A stretch of 64,000 bases of DNA from Actinomycetes bacterium (GTDB lineage Bacteria > Actinomycetota > Actinomycetes > Propionibacteriales > Nocardioidaceae), in NCBI GenBank assembly GCA_023417775.1, contig JAEZEJ010000031.1:1-64000 (forward strand), given 5' to 3'. Numbering within the stretch: the stretch's first letter is position 1; every line of letters begins with the position of its first letter. Under the pieces are notes generated by a model, which saw only the letters and a list, made by a program, of their open reading frames with translations, was not told the origin of the DNA and searched no databases. This document shows positions 26,019 through 34,626 of this stretch, in pieces. Both the position numbers and the translations under genes were made by a program.

Positions 26019-27481
26019 ACAAGCCGATCCGCATCCTCGCCGTGGCCTGCCTCGTGATGTTCGTCGGGCTGCTGTTCAACGTCAACTACATCCAGGCGCT
26101 GGATGCCGACAACCTCAACGGCCGCGAGGGCAACCGCCGCGTGATGGACGAGCAGTTCAGCCGCGAGCGGGGGGCGATCCTGGTCGACGGGACCGCGATC
26201 GCCGAGAGCGTGCCCTCCAATGACCGCTGGCGCTTCCAGCGGCAGTACCCCGAGGGCGCGCTGTACGCCCCGTTGACCGGCTACTTCTCCTATATCTACG
26301 GTCAGAGCGCCATCGAGCGCAGTCAGAACAGCATCCTGTCCGGTGACGACAACCGGCTCTTCGTCAACCGCGTCGTCGATCTGCTCGGCAACCAGGAGCC
26401 CCAGGGCGGCAGCGTGGAGCTGACCATCGACCCGGTGGCCCAGCGCGCCGCCGCCGAAGGTCTCCGGGACCTGGGCGAGGGGACCCGCGGCGCGGTCGCC
26501 GCCATCGATCCGCAGACCGGCGCGGTCCTGGCCCTCGCGACGCAGCCGAGCTACGATCCGAACGCCCTCGCGAGCCACGACCTGCAGGCCACCAATGACG
26601 CCTGGCAGCAGCTCACCAATGACGAGAACCAGCCGATGTACAACCGCGCGACGCAGGCGACGCTGCCCCCCGGGTCGACCTTCAAGCTCGTCACGGCAGC
26701 CGCCGCGATGGAGAACCTCGACCTGAACCCCGACTCGCAGGTCAAGGGCGGGGCCGCGCTCACCTTCCCCGGCAAGACCTACACCCTGCCCAATCAGGGC
26801 GGCAGCAACTGCGGCGGCGACCCCATCACGTTGCGGCAGGCCCTCGAGGTGTCTTGCAATGTCAGCTTCGGCGACCTCGCCAATCAGGTCGGCGAGGACC
26901 AGCTGATCGAACAGGCCGAGAAGTTCGGCTTCGGCACCGATCCCATCCAGGGACTGGCCTCCAATGAGAGCCTGGTGACCGGCCAGAGCGAGAACCTGGA
27001 GGACACCCAGCTCGCCCAGACCGGCATCGGCCAGTTCGAGGTCGCGGCCACGCCACTGCAGATGGCCATGGTCGCCGCCGGCATCGCCAATGACGGCGAC
27101 GTGATGAAGCCCTATCTGGTCGACACGGTCCGCGCGCCCAATCTGGAAGTCCTGGACACCACCGATCCTGAGCGTCTCAGCCAGGCGATGAGTGCCGGCA
27201 AGGCCGGCCAGCTCAAGGACATGATGGTCTCGGTCGTCGACTCCGGAACGGGCCGGCCCGCCGCCATCCCCGGCGTCCAGGTCGGCGGCAAGACCGGCAC
27301 GGCCGAATCGGACGCGAATCGCCCGCCCTATGCCTGGTTCGTCGGCTTCGCGCCCGCGGACGATCCACAGGTCGCCGTGGCCGTCATGGTCGAGTCCCTG
27401 GAGGGCAATACCTCCGATATCGGCGGCGGTCGCCTCGGCGGACCGATCGCCCGCGCCGTCATGGAAGCGATCCTGCGATGA
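26015..27481 (+). CDS. pbpA: PbpA: class B penicillin-binding protein
   Basis: A monofunctional transpeptidase of 488 residues, the partner of RodA. It has an N-terminal membrane anchor (about 5-25), a dimerisation-like module, and a C-terminal transpeptidase domain with the active serine in GSTFKL (near 222), SCN (near 284) and KTGTAE (near 427). It starts at an ATGA overlap with rodA. pknB follows after about 46 bp. Confidence 0.94.
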   Translation: MNKPIRILAVACLVMFVGLLFNVNYIQALDADNLNGREGNRRVMDEQFSRERGAILVDGTAIAESVPSNDRWRFQRQYPEGALYAPLTGYFSYIYGQSAIERSQNSILSGDDNRLFVNRVVDLLGNQEPQGGSVELTIDPVAQRAAAEGLRDLGEGTRGAVAAIDPQTGAVLALATQPSYDPNALASHDLQATNDAWQQLTNDENQPMYNRATQATLPPGSTFKLVTAAAAMENLDLNPDSQVKGGAALTFPGKTYTLPNQGGSNCGGDPITLRQALEVSCNVSFGDLANQVGEDQLIEQAEKFGFGTDPIQGLASNESLVTGQSENLEDTQLAQTGIGQFEVAATPLQMAMVAAGIANDGDVMKPYLVDTVRAPNLEVLDTTDPERLSQAMSAGKAGQLKDMMVSVVDSGTGRPAAIPGVQVGGKTGTAESDANRPPYAWFVGFAPADDPQVAVAVMVESLEGNTSDIGGGRLGGPIARAVMEAILR

Positions 27482-27527
27482 CCATGGCCCCCTTCACCGC
27501 CCAATACCGTCTGGGAGACTGAACAGC

Positions 27528-29255
27528 ATGACCGAATCGGACGAGACCCCCGTTCCGCTGGGAGACCGCTACGAAGTAGCCGGCCTCCTGGGCCGCGGCG
27601 GCATGGCCGACGTACGCGTCGGCCGTGACCTGCGGCTGGGACGCCCCGTCGCGATCAAGCAACTGCGCGCCGATCTCGCGGCCGACCCCACGTTCCAGGA
27701 GCGGTTCCGTCGTGAGGCCCAGTCCGCGGCCTCACTGAACCACCCCTCGATCGTCGCGGTCTACGACACCGGCGAGGCCCCGGACATCCACGGCAACGAC
27801 ATCCCGTACATCGTCATGGAGCTCGTCGAGGGCCGGACGCTGCGCGATGTGCTGCGCGACGGACGCAAGATCATGCCCGAACGCGCCCTGTCCATCACGG
27901 CCGACATCCTCAGCGCCCTGGACTACAGCCATCGCGCGGGCATCATCCACCGCGACATCAAGCCGGCCAACATCATGCTGACGCCTGCCGGTCAGGTGAA
28001 GGTCATGGACTTCGGCATCGCCCGCGCGATCGCCGACTCCTCCTCGGCGATGACGCAGACGGCCGCGGTCATCGGCACCGCCCAGTACCTCTCACCCGAG
28101 CAGGCCCGCGGTGAGACCGTCGACGCCCGCAGCGACATCTACTCCACCGGCTGCGTGCTCTACGAGCTGCTGACCGGCCGGCCGCCCTTCGTCGGCGACA
28201 GCCCGGTCTCCGTCGCCTACCAGCATGTGCGCGAGGAGGCGACCCCTCCCTCGCAGCTCAATCCCGAGGTCAGCCTCGAGATCGACCACATCGTCGCCAA
28301 GGCCCTCGCCAAGCGCGTCGACGACCGCTACTCCAGCGCCGCCGACATGCGCAAAGACATCGAGCGGGTCCTCGCCGGCGGCCACGTCGACGCGCCGACC
28401 CAGGCCACGCAGGCGATCGGTGCCACAGCGGTCGCTCCGGCGGCTGCTGCCGCCGCTGCTCCCGTCGCGGCCGATGCCGAGGAGGACGAGTCCTCCTCCA
28501 AGAAGAAGTGGTGGATCGCCTTCGCGGTGCTGCTCATCGCCCTGATCGCGGCCCTCGGCTTCGGGTATCTGTCCGGGTGGTTCGACGGCGGCGGGGACGA
28601 CGAGGTCGCCCAGACCACGGTGCCGGCGGTGGCCGGCATGGACGAACAGACCGCGACCCGAGCGCTCGACAACGAACAGCTGCAGGTCGGCGACGTGGTC
28701 GAGGAGGCCAATGCCGATGTCGAGGCCGGACAGGTGATCCGCAGCGAGCCCGGCGAGGGCGAGACGGTCGACGAAGGCTCGGCCGTCGATCTGGTCATCA
28801 GCACCGGACCCGAACAGGTCGAGGTGCCCAATCTGCGCGACTACGATGCCGACTCGGCCGAGAAGCTCCTCACCGATGCCGGATTCCAGGTCCAACGCCA
28901 GGAGAACGACAACGAGGCCGCCGCGGGCACCGTCCTGAACACCAATCCGCCGGCCGGCACCTCGCTGCCCAAGGGCAGCACGGTGACGCTGATCATCTCG
29001 CGCGGTCAGGTCTCGGTGCCGAATGTCGTCGGTCAGGATCGCGACGAGGCCCAGAAGACCCTGGAGGACGCCGGCTTCGAGGTCAGCGTCACCGAGGACG
29101 CCAATGCCGACGAGCCCAATGGGCAGGTCATCTCGCAGAACCCCGGCACGGGCACCCAGGTCACCCCGGGTACCACCATCACCATCACCGTCTCGACCAA
29201 TGACGACGACGAGTCACCCTCGCCCTCGCCATCGGGCAGCGCTTCGCCACGCTGA
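27528..29255 (+). CDS. pknB: PknB-type Ser/Thr kinase with three PASTA domains
   Basis: A transmembrane Hanks-type kinase of 575 residues. The kinase domain (about 12-275) has GRGGMADV, VAIK, HRDIKPAN, DFG and the SPEQARGE activation-segment end. After an Ala-rich linker comes a transmembrane helix (WWIAFAVLLIALIAALGFGYL) and three extracellular PASTA repeats that bind muropeptides or lipid II; mycobacterial PknB has four. The start is ATG 27528 with GGGAG about 10 nt upstream. Class I trpG or sortase genes often found here are absent. Confidence 0.94.
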   Translation: MTESDETPVPLGDRYEVAGLLGRGGMADVRVGRDLRLGRPVAIKQLRADLAADPTFQERFRREAQSAASLNHPSIVAVYDTGEAPDIHGNDIPYIVMELVEGRTLRDVLRDGRKIMPERALSITADILSALDYSHRAGIIHRDIKPANIMLTPAGQVKVMDFGIARAIADSSSAMTQTAAVIGTAQYLSPEQARGETVDARSDIYSTGCVLYELLTGRPPFVGDSPVSVAYQHVREEATPPSQLNPEVSLEIDHIVAKALAKRVDDRYSSAADMRKDIERVLAGGHVDAPTQATQAIGATAVAPAAAAAAAPVAADAEEDESSSKKKWWIAFAVLLIALIAALGFGYLSGWFDGGGDDEVAQTTVPAVAGMDEQTATRALDNEQLQVGDVVEEANADVEAGQVIRSEPGEGETVDEGSAVDLVISTGPEQVEVPNLRDYDADSAEKLLTDAGFQVQRQENDNEAAAGTVLNTNPPAGTSLPKGSTVTLIISRGQVSVPNVVGQDRDEAQKTLEDAGFEVSVTEDANADEPNGQVISQNPGTGTQVTPGTTITITVSTNDDDESPSPSPSGSASPR

Positions 29256-29263
29256 GGATGGAC

Positions 29264-30016
29264 TCACTCGGCCTCGACGACCTGGGCGTGGTCGAGGCTG
29301 AGTGAGCCCTCATAGGCGGGGGCGAGCAGTGACTCGACCGTGCTGCGGTCGTAGCCGAGCTGGTAGCGCGCGGCCCAGTCACGATAGGTCGTGACCTCCG
29401 GCGACTCGGAGAGGGCGACGGACATCTCGCCGGCATCGCCGATCGCCTCGATCACATAGGGCGGCGAGTAGGGCACACCGTCGAGCACCACGGTATTGCC
29501 GACGCATTTGATGCCCGTGGTCGAGATGAGTCGCTGCCCCTGCAGGGTGATCGCCTCGGCGCCCCCGGCCCAGAGGGCATTGACGAAGGCCTGGATGTCC
29601 TGCTGGTGGACCACCAGGAAATTCGGGTCCACCCCTTCAGGGGCGATCTCACGCGGCGCATCGGTCAGGGTGATCCGCACCCCCGCTCCGGAACGCTCGG
29701 AGAATCCGCTGACGGGCTCCAGCTCGCGGACCCGCTCACGGGCCTCGTCCAGTCCCGAGGAACTGGCGGCCTGCTCAGTGAAATGGTCGATCTCGCGCTG
29801 CAGCGCGGCGGCATCGGACTGCCGCTTCTCGACGGCCCGCGTGCGATCGGACAGCAGGGTGGAGATGTCGCCGCCGGCCGGGCGCAGGTCCAGTCCGTCG
29901 GAGGTGACATTGGCCGCGACGAAGGCGTAGCCGCACACCACGCTCACCCCGAGCACCGCGAGATGCCAGCCGCGCCGGACGCGCCGATCGCGCCCGGACT
30001 CCTCATGCCTCGCCAC
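29264..30016 (-). CDS. DUF881 protein
   Basis: A 250-residue DUF881 protein with an N-terminal transmembrane helix (HLAVLGVSVVCGYAFVAANV), a coiled-coil stretch (RTRAVEKRQSDAAALQREID region) and the extracytoplasmic DUF881 fold with VRITLTDAP and a C-terminal YSPPYVIEAIGD motif. It is conserved beside crgA and pknB in actinobacteria; its function is unknown and a role at the division site is presumed. TAGCCT (minus strand, 30024-30029) is 7 nt before GTG 30016, which supports this start over GTG 30022. Confidence 0.87.
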   Translation of the reverse strand: MARHEESGRDRRVRRGWHLAVLGVSVVCGYAFVAANVTSDGLDLRPAGGDISTLLSDRTRAVEKRQSDAAALQREIDHFTEQAASSSGLDEARERVRELEPVSGFSERSGAGVRITLTDAPREIAPEGVDPNFLVVHQQDIQAFVNALWAGGAEAITLQGQRLISTTGIKCVGNTVVLDGVPYSPPYVIEAIGDAGEMSVALSESPEVTTYRDWAARYQLGYDRSTVESLLAPAYEGSLSLDHAQVVEAE

Positions 30017-30081
30017 GCGCACTAGGCTAGTGCAGAACGCCGAACCGGCCGCCTGGCCGCCGAACCCATCGGAGTACGATC

Positions 30082-30321
30082 GTGCCCCTTCGCAAGAAGA
30101 ACGAGTCCACCGGACCGAAGCCGCAGAAGATCGGCAATCGCTGGGCCGCACCCGCGATGGTCGTCTGCGCCGTCATCGGCCTGCTGTGGATCGTCGTGTT
30201 CTACACGATCAGCTCGACCGACATCACGATCCCCTGGTACTCCGATCTGGGCCAGTGGAACCTGGCGATCGGCATGGGCTTCATCGTCGCGGCCTTCGGG
30301 TTCGCGATGAAGTGGGAGTAG
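30082..30321 (+). CDS. crgA: CrgA cell-division protein
   Basis: A 79-residue protein with two transmembrane helices (about 25-47 and 58-77). It recruits FtsZ-linked proteins and PBPs to the septum. The LRKKNES N-terminus, ISSTDITIPWYSDLGQWN loop and AFGFAMKWE end match CrgA. It starts with GTG at 30082, with GGAG about 8 nt upstream. It faces the DnaA-box-rich gap downstream. Confidence 0.93.
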   Translation: MPLRKKNESTGPKPQKIGNRWAAPAMVVCAVIGLLWIVVFYTISSTDITIPWYSDLGQWNLAIGMGFIVAAFGFAMKWE

Positions 30322-30420
30322 TCCCGCCCCGCCTACTCGACCGACGCGCCGAGCGTCGGGCCGGTGGAGAGATCCATCGTGGCCCGATGCCCGGCGCGTT
30401 CGTCATTCCCGTGGATCACG

Positions 30421-30495
30421 TTGTCCACGGCTGGGGGTAACCGTGTGAATAACACCCGTGTAACTCTCCACATGTGTGCACACACCTGTGGATAA
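30421..30495. promoter_or_regulatory. Cluster of DnaA-box-like motifs
   Basis: Four 9-mers: TTGTCCACG at 30421-30429 (plus), TTATTCACA at 30444-30452 (minus), CTCTCCACA at 30464-30472 (plus), and TTATCCACA at 30487-30495 (minus). The last is a perfect consensus box. Start-to-start spacing is 23, 20 and 23 bp and orientation alternates. A 12-bp palindrome, TGTGTGCACACA, lies at 30473-30484. The rest of the 241-bp gap (30322-30562) shows no ORF or clear promoter. Confidence 0.65.
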
Positions 30496-30562
30496 CTACA
30501 CCGATGTCATTCCGGGGACGAGAGGGGAGCGCACGTCCCGCCGCGTGGCGGTCGACCGAGGG

Positions 30563-31411
30563 TCAGAGACCGAGGAAGGCGCTGGTGAGCTCGAGGGAGC
30601 GCAGGGTCGTGGCGCCGACGATGAGAATCCACAGGGCCGCGAAGATCAGGGTCTGCCAGAGCCTGCGATTCTCCCGCGGGGCGTAGGCGAAGACCAGTCC
30701 CAGCAGCACGCCGGTCACGAAACCGCCCAGATGCCCCTGCCAGCTGATCCCCGGCTGCAGGCTGATGACCGCGTTGATGCCGAGCAGCACCAGCATCCCG
30801 GTGACGTTCTGCCGCTGTCGGATGAGGAAGACCAGGGCGAGCCCGAACATCCCGAACACCGCACCCGAGGCGCCGACGGTCGCTCCGGCGGGCGCCGACA
30901 GCCAGTAGACGAAGACCGAGGAGGCGACCGCGAGGGTCAGATAGGTGAGGACGAAGCGCACCCGACCGAGGATCTGCTCGATGAACGGCCCGAAGAGGTA
31001 CAGGGCGAACATGTTGAAGCCCAGATGCAGCCAGGACGAGTGCAGGAAGGCCGCGGTCAGCAGCCGCCAGTACTCGTCGAAGAAGGCGACCCGCACTCCG
31101 GACATCGCCCCCTCCTGGCTCAGCTGGCTCGACCAGCCGCCGGTCAGGAAGACGATGAGATGGATCGCGACGTTGATGCCGATGATGGTCAGCGTCACCG
31201 CGCTGGTGTTCAGCGAGATGGCCCCGCCGGCCGCCGTGCGCGGCTGCCGGACGGACGCGCGGCCCTCAGCGACGCACTCCGGACACTGGAATCCGACGGA
31301 GGCCTCGCGCATGTCCTCCGGGCAGATGTGCCGGTCGCACCGCTGGCAGCGGATATACGCCTCACGGTCCGGGTGCCGATAGCAGCGGGGCGCGCCGCCG
31401 GGCTCTGTCAC
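30563..31411 (-). CDS. Rhomboid-family intramembrane serine protease
   Basis: A 282-residue membrane protease. The N-terminus has a small zinc-binding B-box-like module with paired cysteines and histidines (CYRHPDREAYIRCQRCDRHI then CPECV), the actinobacterial rhomboid form. Six transmembrane helices follow. The catalytic serine lies in GASGAVFGMFG and the histidine in GHLGGFVTGVLLG. Substrates are unknown. It is a neighbour of the peptidyl-prolyl isomerase in the conserved origin-side block. Confidence 0.92.
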   Translation of the reverse strand: MTEPGGAPRCYRHPDREAYIRCQRCDRHICPEDMREASVGFQCPECVAEGRASVRQPRTAAGGAISLNTSAVTLTIIGINVAIHLIVFLTGGWSSQLSQEGAMSGVRVAFFDEYWRLLTAAFLHSSWLHLGFNMFALYLFGPFIEQILGRVRFVLTYLTLAVASSVFVYWLSAPAGATVGASGAVFGMFGLALVFLIRQRQNVTGMLVLLGINAVISLQPGISWQGHLGGFVTGVLLGLVFAYAPRENRRLWQTLIFAALWILIVGATTLRSLELTSAFLGL

Positions 31412-31473
31412 GCCGCCGCCCGGTGGCGGGCTCGCCGCACGCCCACGAGGGGAGCCGAGCCCTGGCCCCGGGA

Positions 31474-31520
31474 GCGAGAAGGAGCGGGCGACATCACGAT
31501 GCCGCCCGCTCCACTCTCGC
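31474..31520 (-). terminator. Terminator of the peptidyl-prolyl isomerase gene
   Basis: A perfect 10-bp stem (31481-31490 with 31503-31512) is extended by an outer 6-bp stem (31474-31479 with 31515-31520), with a 12-nt loop. It lies 10 bp past the isomerase stop. Confidence 0.8.
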
Positions 31521-31529
31521 TTCGCCCGG

Positions 31530-32048
31530 TCACGACCGGTTGATGCTCACCGATTCGATGACGACCGGCTCGGCCGGTCGATCGAAACGATCGGTCGGGG
31601 TGGTGGCGATCGCGTCCACGACGGCGCGGCTGTCATCCCCCGAGACCTCGCCGAAGATCGTGTGACGACGGTTCAGGTGCGGCTGAGCGCCGACAGTGAT
31701 GAAGAACTGCGAGCCGTTAGTGCCCGGCCCGGCATTGGCCATCGCGAGCAGGTACGGACGGTCGAACTGGAGATCCGGGTGGAACTCGTCGGCGAACTCG
31801 TAGCCGGGGCCGCCGGTGCCATTGCCCAGCGGGTCGCCGCCCTGGATCATGAAACCGTCGATGACCCGGTGGAAGACGACATCGGCGTACAGGGGCTTGG
31901 TGGTGACCTGCTGCGTCTCGGGGTCCAGCCATTCCTTGCCGCCCTCGGCGAGGCCGACGAAGTTCTGTACCGTGACCGGTGCCTGGTGCTCGAAGAGATC
32001 GACGACGATATCGCCACGGTTGGTGTGCAGGGTCGCGCTGAGGGGCAC
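31530..32048 (-). CDS. ppiA: Cyclophilin-type peptidyl-prolyl cis-trans isomerase
   Basis: A 172-residue cytosolic cyclophilin. FHRVIDGFMIQGGDP (catalytic Arg), ANAGPGTNGSQFFIT and HTIFGEV are present. The start is GTG 32048 with AAGGA 6 nt upstream; the frame is open 17 codons further without a ribosome site. It corresponds to PpiA in the conserved origin-side gene order. Confidence 0.93.
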   Translation of the reverse strand: MPLSATLHTNRGDIVVDLFEHQAPVTVQNFVGLAEGGKEWLDPETQQVTTKPLYADVVFHRVIDGFMIQGGDPLGNGTGGPGYEFADEFHPDLQFDRPYLLAMANAGPGTNGSQFFITVGAQPHLNRRHTIFGEVSGDDSRAVVDAIATTPTDRFDRPAEPVVIESVSINRS

Positions 32049-32122
32049 TGCTGGTCCTTCTTTCGGGGGGCTTTCTCCTATCTTCCCACGAGCCGACAAG
32101 GATGGCGGCTACGGTGGTGGGC

Positions 32123-32248
32123 ATGTCTGCACGTCGTCTCCTCGTCATCGGGGCACTGGCCGCCGCCGCCGTGGTCGTCTACCGCAAGGTCACCGCCGAC
32201 AAGGGCGGTTCCCTCGACCCCTCGTCCGCCGCGGCCGGCCTGCGGTGA
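32123..32248 (+). CDS. 41-aa single-pass membrane protein
   Basis: A 41-residue protein: a basic N-terminus (MSARR), one hydrophobic helix (LLVIGALAAAAVVVY), then a short polar tail (RKVTADKGGS...). TACGGT at 32110-32115 lies 7 nt before the ATG, the leaderless pattern seen at many genes here. Its TGA overlaps the GTG start of the enoyl-CoA hydratase gene (GTGA). The size and build recall DLW-39 proteins, but the DLW motif is absent; no function is assigned. Confidence 0.65.
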   Translation: MSARRLLVIGALAAAAVVVYRKVTADKGGSLDPSSAAAGLR

Positions 32249-33018
32249 GCGTCGAGCTCACCCGCGAGGGAGGGATCGCGACCCTCACCTTCAGCGACCC
32301 GCCGGTCAACCTGTACTCACTCGATCTGCACGAGCGATTCGATGTCGTGCTCGAGCAGATCGAGGCCGATCTGCCGCGCGTCCTGGTGATCCGCGCCGAG
32401 GGCAAACTCGTCTCCGGGGGCGTCGATGTCGCGGAGTTCAACTCCCGCACCAGCAGGGAGAGCACCAAGGAGCTCTACGACCGGATGATCGAGCTGCCTG
32501 ACCGGGTGGAGGCACTCCCCGTGCCGACGATCTTCGCGTCCCACGCGCTGACCCTCACCTGGGCCTTCGAGGTGGCGCTGGCCTGCGATCTGCTGTTCGC
32601 CAGCGAGAAGGCCCGCTTCGGGCTCGTCGAGCGGGTCATCGGCCTGACGCCGACGATGGGCGGAACGCAGCGGCTCGCCGCGCGCGCCGGCATCGCCCGG
32701 GCCAAGGAGATCGTCTTCACCGGGGCGCAGTACGACGCCGCCACGATGGAGCGGTGGAATATCGTCAATCGGGTATTGCCCGTCGATGCCTTCGAGGACG
32801 AGGTCCGCGCCTTCGCCGCCGGCCTCGCAGAGGGCCCGACGAAGGCCTTCGGCGCCGCCAAGGACATCCTGCGCCAGTACGAGGCCGGGGGAGTGCCGGC
32901 GGCGAATGCCGCCACGACGTCGATCGCATCGGCCCTGTTCGAGACCGAGGACCTACAGCACGGCATGGACTCGTTCCTCACCGAGGGCCCCGGCAATGCC
33001 ACCTTCCACGGCCGCTGA
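32245..33018 (+). CDS. Enoyl-CoA hydratase/isomerase
   Basis: A crotonase-fold enzyme of 257 residues. Both catalytic glutamates are kept: one in WAFEVALACD and one in FGLVERVIGL. SGGVDVAEF supplies the oxyanion region. It starts with GTG 32245 overlapping the stop of the 41-aa membrane protein gene, so the two are co-translated. It converges on the ThDP-enzyme gene and is not part of that operon. The substrate is not evident. Confidence 0.85.
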   Translation: MSVELTREGGIATLTFSDPPVNLYSLDLHERFDVVLEQIEADLPRVLVIRAEGKLVSGGVDVAEFNSRTSRESTKELYDRMIELPDRVEALPVPTIFASHALTLTWAFEVALACDLLFASEKARFGLVERVIGLTPTMGGTQRLAARAGIARAKEIVFTGAQYDAATMERWNIVNRVLPVDAFEDEVRAFAAGLAEGPTKAFGAAKDILRQYEAGGVPAANAATTSIASALFETEDLQHGMDSFLTEGPGNATFHGR

Positions 33019-33035
33019 CCTCATGCCGGGTCGGG

Positions 33036-34625
33036 TCACTGCGCGACCATCGCCTCCGGGTCGACCAGCAGATCGATCAGCACGGGGCCTGCGGGCACCG
33101 GGGCGAGCCCATCGAGGACCGACCGCAGGCCGTCGAGGTCGGTGACCGTGTGCGCCTCGGCGCCATAGCCCCGGGCCACCTCGGCGAAGCTCGGCCAGGA
33201 CGTGCGTGCGTAGTCGGTGTCCAGACCCGCCTGCCGCAGAGCGTGGTGCTCCATGCCGTACGACCCGTCGTCGACGATGACGATGAGCAGCGGCAGACGC
33301 TCCCGCACCGCGGTGGTGAGCTCGCCGAGCCCCATCATCCCGCCGCCATCGCCCGCGACGACCACCGTGAGTCGATCGGGATGGGCGACCGAGGCGCCCA
33401 CGCCCGTGGCGATCCCGAGACCGATCGAGGCGAAGTTCAGCGTGTGGACGAAGGACATCGGATGGGCGACCCCGAGACCGCGCCAGGCCGTGTAGACGAA
33501 ACGCCCGGTGTCGGTGACCACGAGCCGGTCCGCGGGCAGCCGCCGATGCAGCTCCCGCATGGCCGCCGCGGCATCGACGGTCCCCTCGCGTACGGCCGGC
33601 CGGTCGATCTCCGGCGGCGGAGGTCTGCCGTCGGACCAGCGAGAATGCTGTACTCCCGCCTCGGCCAGCAGTTCGATCATCGCCCTCGCGACGTCCCCCG
33701 CGTCCCCCTGGACAGCGGCCTTCGCGCGGACGTGCCGCCCCAGGGCGTCCTTGTCGAGGTCGACTTGGACGATGCTCCTCCCCGAGGCCAGCGAGCCCTC
33801 CGCCATCGTGAAGCGGTTGAGGCTCGCCCCGAACGACACGATGCAGTCGGACCGGAGCAGCAGATCGAGGGTCGCCGGATCGCTCAGCGTGCCGGCGATG
33901 CCGAGATCGCCTTCACAGCCCGCGAAGTATTCCCGTCCGAGCAGCGAGGTCGCGACCGGAGCACCCAGCACGGCGGCGAGCTCGAGCAGCGGCTCACGTG
34001 CCCCGGACTCCACCGCTCCGCGCCCCGCCAGGACGACCGGCCGGCGCGAGGAGGCGAGGATCCCGACCGCGATGTCGAGCGCATCGCGGTCGATATCGAC
34101 CGGCTCGGGTCCCCCGGCGGCCGGCACCGGTGTCGGACCCTTCAGCTCCCGGCCGCCGACGCCGAGCGGGACGTCCAGCACCACCGGACCGCTGCCGACG
34201 CCGACCTGCTCGATCGCCCGGGCGATCTGCTCGGCGGCACCGTCCTCGGTGACCCGCACATAGCCGGCCCCGGTGAGCTCGGTCGCCGTGCGCAGATCGA
34301 AGCGCTGCAGATGCTCGGTGCCCTCCGGGGTGTCGCCGGTGAGCAGCAGCACCCGGCTGCGAGCCCGGGCCGCCTCGGTCAGCGCCGTCAAGGTGTTCGT
34401 GAAGCCGGGGCCGTGGGTCACCGAGGCGACACCGATGGTGCCCGTCGTCCGCGTCCACCCGTCGGCCATGCTGACGGCACCGCCTTCGTGCAGCACCGGG
34501 ACGAACCGGCCGCCGGCCGCCGAGAAGGTCACCACGTGGTCGAGATTGCCGTCGCCCATCAGGCCGAAGACCGTGTCGGCCCCCGCCGACCTCAGCGCGC
34601 GGACCAGACCCTCGTAGATCCTCAT
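33036..34625 (-). CDS. ThDP-dependent enzyme (acetolactate synthase/decarboxylase-like)
   Basis: A 529-residue ThDP enzyme with three domains: PYR domain (about 1-165) with the catalytic Glu in HEGGAVSMADGW, a middle Rossmann domain (about 190-320), and a PP domain (about 370-510) with GDGGGMMGLGEL and DDGSYGME (Mg/ThDP site). The sequence resembles benzoylformate or 2-oxo-acid decarboxylases, acetolactate synthase and 2-hydroxyacyl-CoA lyase equally. It lacks an acetolactate-synthase small subunit gene next to it. It is the last gene of the IclR-linked catabolic operon, one base after the binding-protein stop. Confidence 0.83.
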   Translation of the reverse strand: MRIYEGLVRALRSAGADTVFGLMGDGNLDHVVTFSAAGGRFVPVLHEGGAVSMADGWTRTTGTIGVASVTHGPGFTNTLTALTEAARARSRVLLLTGDTPEGTEHLQRFDLRTATELTGAGYVRVTEDGAAEQIARAIEQVGVGSGPVVLDVPLGVGGRELKGPTPVPAAGGPEPVDIDRDALDIAVGILASSRRPVVLAGRGAVESGAREPLLELAAVLGAPVATSLLGREYFAGCEGDLGIAGTLSDPATLDLLLRSDCIVSFGASLNRFTMAEGSLASGRSIVQVDLDKDALGRHVRAKAAVQGDAGDVARAMIELLAEAGVQHSRWSDGRPPPPEIDRPAVREGTVDAAAAMRELHRRLPADRLVVTDTGRFVYTAWRGLGVAHPMSFVHTLNFASIGLGIATGVGASVAHPDRLTVVVAGDGGGMMGLGELTTAVRERLPLLIVIVDDGSYGMEHHALRQAGLDTDYARTSWPSFAEVARGYGAEAHTVTDLDGLRSVLDGLAPVPAGPVLIDLLVDPEAMVAQ

Positions 34626-34626
34626 C

